A stretch of DNA of 8,632 bases from JADJXV01 sp964527785. Lineage in GTDB: Bacteria; Bacteroidota; Ignavibacteria; Kapaibacteriales; UBA961. Position numbers and translations under genes: made by a program. The stretch covers positions 1 to 8,632 of the forward strand of contig CAZGNO010000123.1 in assembly GCA_964527785.1 (NCBI GenBank), read 5' to 3'. Each line of letters opens with the position of its first letter. Positions within the stretch are counted from its first letter, which is position 1. Below are positions 8,204-8,632 of this stretch, in pieces. The notes below the pieces were generated by a model, which made no database searches, had not been told where the DNA came from, and worked only from the letters and a program-made list of their open reading frames with translations.

Positions 8204-8376
8204 TATTTGCCTTGCAGAGTGCTCCTGCTCTGTTATGCGGGTTTTCCCGACTTTCTTATTTGGAGTCGCCCTGCTCACGATTGTGCCTTAATCAGTGTAT
8301 AGCTTTTTACTTGAGCCGTCGTAGGCTTATTCAATCGCGGGCAAATATGTTGTACGTAGCTTATGACAGTTCTGGG
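8204..8376 (-). ncRNA. Candidate bridge RNA of the IS110 element (ends approximate)
   Basis: Read on the minus strand, the region upstream of the transposase folds into two consecutive domains. The first is closed by CGCGAUUG (8339-8332) with CAAUCGUG (8283-8276), 8 bp including one G-U. Inside it, GCCU/AGGC (8326-8323 with 8288-8285) and GGCU/AGCU (8317-8314 with 8304-8301) can pair. The second is closed by GCAGGGCGACUCC (8274-8262) with GGAGCACUCUGC (8225-8214), about 11 pairs with one mismatch and one bulge, and holds an inner CGGGAAAACCCG hairpin (8249-8238). On either side of that hairpin lie ATAAGAA (8259-8253), matching the element's right end, and TAACAGA (8235-8229), complementary to its left end plus core. 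This is the donor-binding loop layout of IS110 bridge RNAs. Length near 170 nt is close to known examples. The 5' end is inferred from the junction promoter and the 3' end is a guess. Confidence 0.75.
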
Positions 8377-8382
8377 AGTGTT

Positions 8383-8391
8383 AATCTAACA
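8383..8391 (-). promoter_or_regulatory. Extended -10-like half of a circle-junction promoter in the left end
   Basis: TGTTAGATT (8391-8383, minus strand) begins at the first base inside the left end and resembles an extended -10 (TGn then TAGATT). There is no obvious -35 in the flanking host DNA that I can rely on. If the element's ends are joined in an excised circle, TTGCGT in the right end (7138-7133) falls exactly 17 bp upstream (12 bp of right end, 2-bp core, 3 bp of left end). Junction promoters of this kind are known for IS110 relatives. The organism's sigma factor preference is unknown. Confidence 0.5.
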
Positions 8392-8393
8392 GA

Positions 8394-8438
8394 GTTCATG
8401 ACAGCCGCCCAAAGCCGCTGTAAAATAATGCAATGACA
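8394..8438 (-). repeat. Other half of the repeat split by the IS110 element
   Basis: GTTCATGACAGCCGCCC and the following AGCCGCTGTAAAATAATGCA... to 8438 align with 8589-8632 of the uninterrupted copy. The 3' 26 nt (8413-8438) match 8606-8632 with only a few substitutions and one extra base. Together with 7041-7120 it forms the original target repeat. Confidence 0.75.
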
Positions 8439-8460
8439 TTGGAATAAAATACTTGCGCTT

Positions 8461-8566
8461 GTCACCCTGAACTCGATTCAGGGTCTCCGTTGCTGTCTAG
8501 TCATGCTAATTTTTGATGTACTTTTTCTTCATTATGGCGGAGATGCTGAATCAAGTTCTGTGTGAC
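8461..8566. repeat. Inverted pair of interspersed palindromic repeats
   Basis: Positions 8461-8488 include the perfect hairpin CCCTGAA-CTCGA-TTCAGGG (8465-8483). The reverse complement of this 28-nt unit recurs at 8539-8566 (GGAGATGCTGAATCAAGTTC...) with about seven differences, 50 bp apart. These are the widespread 'GTCAnnCTGAAcTnGaTTCAGnnTCT' intergenic repeats, with no coding potential. Confidence 0.7.
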
Positions 8567-8576
8567 TTGAGCTTGA

Positions 8577-8632
8577 TTGTCATGCTGAGTTCCAGATAGT
8601 CGCCGAGCCGCCTACAAAATAATACAATGACA
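8577..8632 (-). repeat. Uninterrupted copy of the repeat targeted by IS110 (copy 3, truncated by window end)
   Basis: GTCATGCTGAGTTCC (8579-8593) followed by AGCCGCCTACAAAATAATAC... aligns across the point where the IS110 element sits in the other copy, so it serves as an internal empty-site reference. It runs off the window edge. Confidence 0.7.

Larger units (their letters stand above)
7121..8393 (-). mobile_element. IS110-family insertion sequence, apparently complete
   Basis: The element is about 1273 bp counting one copy of the core, with a single transposase gene. On the transposase strand it has a 230-nt non-coding left end (8162-8391) and a 42-nt right end (7121-7162), the asymmetry of the IS110 group, which carries its bridge RNA upstream of the transposase. 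Boundaries come from the split repeat: GTCATGCTGA ending at 7120 and GTTCATGAC starting at 8394 rejoin into a sequence paralogous to 8579-8632. The dinucleotide GA (TC on the element's strand) occurs at both junctions, 7119-7120 and 8392-8393, and is the only ambiguity, so it is the likely recombination core. There are no terminal inverted repeats and no longer target duplication, both normal for this family. No gene is interrupted. Confidence 0.88.

Noticed and set aside
25..8393. Composite transposon carrying the three genes
   Set aside because: Only one IS is present, and the matching inverted segments at 25-44 and 7066-7085 belong to a repeat that exists outside the IS.
7121..8393. Terminal inverted repeats of the IS
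   Set aside because: The two ends show no inverted similarity, as expected for IS110 elements.
8043..8436. Plus-strand open frames across the transposase start and IS left end
   Set aside because: They overlap the transposase N-terminus and the candidate bridge RNA, run through the IS boundary, and look like no known protein.
1..8632. CRISPR array, tRNA or rRNA
   Set aside because: No regularly spaced direct repeats with unique spacers and no recognisable tRNA or rRNA sequence on either strand.

Overview
The window is an AT-rich stretch of chromosome, most likely from a member of the Bacteroidetes/Chlorobi/Ignavibacteria (FCB) group. The evidence is a large secreted protein with a type IX secretion (T9SS) C-terminal sorting domain, an almost complete lack of Shine-Dalgarno sequences, and non-coding DNA full of 'GTCATnCTGA'-type interspersed repeats. 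I cannot assign a genus from sequence alone.

Layout. Positions 1-371 are non-coding: part of an interspersed repeat at the left edge, then two copies of a palindromic element. Three minus-strand genes follow, in transcription order: a GT4-like glycosyltransferase (5458-6717), a long-chain acyl-CoA synthetase-type AMP-forming ligase (3487-5301), and a 1018-residue T9SS-exported protein with an IgGFc-binding-like domain (372-3428). The gaps between them are 156 bp (or slightly more upstream of the glycosyltransferase) and 58 bp. They could be co-transcribed, but no shared pathway is evident. Positions 6718-7040 are AT-rich and non-coding.

The right-hand part holds a complete IS110-family insertion sequence (about 7121-8393) encoding a 332-residue DEDD/serine transposase on the minus strand. 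Its ends can be placed to within the 2-bp core because it interrupts an interspersed repeat. The sequence left of 7120 joined to the sequence right of 8394 rebuilds a repeat whose uninterrupted paralogue lies at 8579-8632, and a second paralogue at the left window edge (1-75) continues across the same point. The only ambiguity is a 2-bp core, TC on the transposase strand, as expected for IS110.

The most interesting signal is in the 230 nt upstream of the transposase. On the transposase strand it folds into two consecutive stem-enclosed internal loops, the architecture of a bridge RNA. The second loop carries two 7-nt segments on opposite sides of a hairpin. They correspond to the two ends of this same element next to the core: ATAAGAA matches the right end and TAACAGA is complementary to the left end. 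Joining the ends in a circle would also place a -35-like TTGCGT 17 bp from an extended -10-like TGTTAGATT, which could drive this RNA. The target-binding loop is less clear. The last 240 bp hold further interspersed repeats, including an inverted pair.
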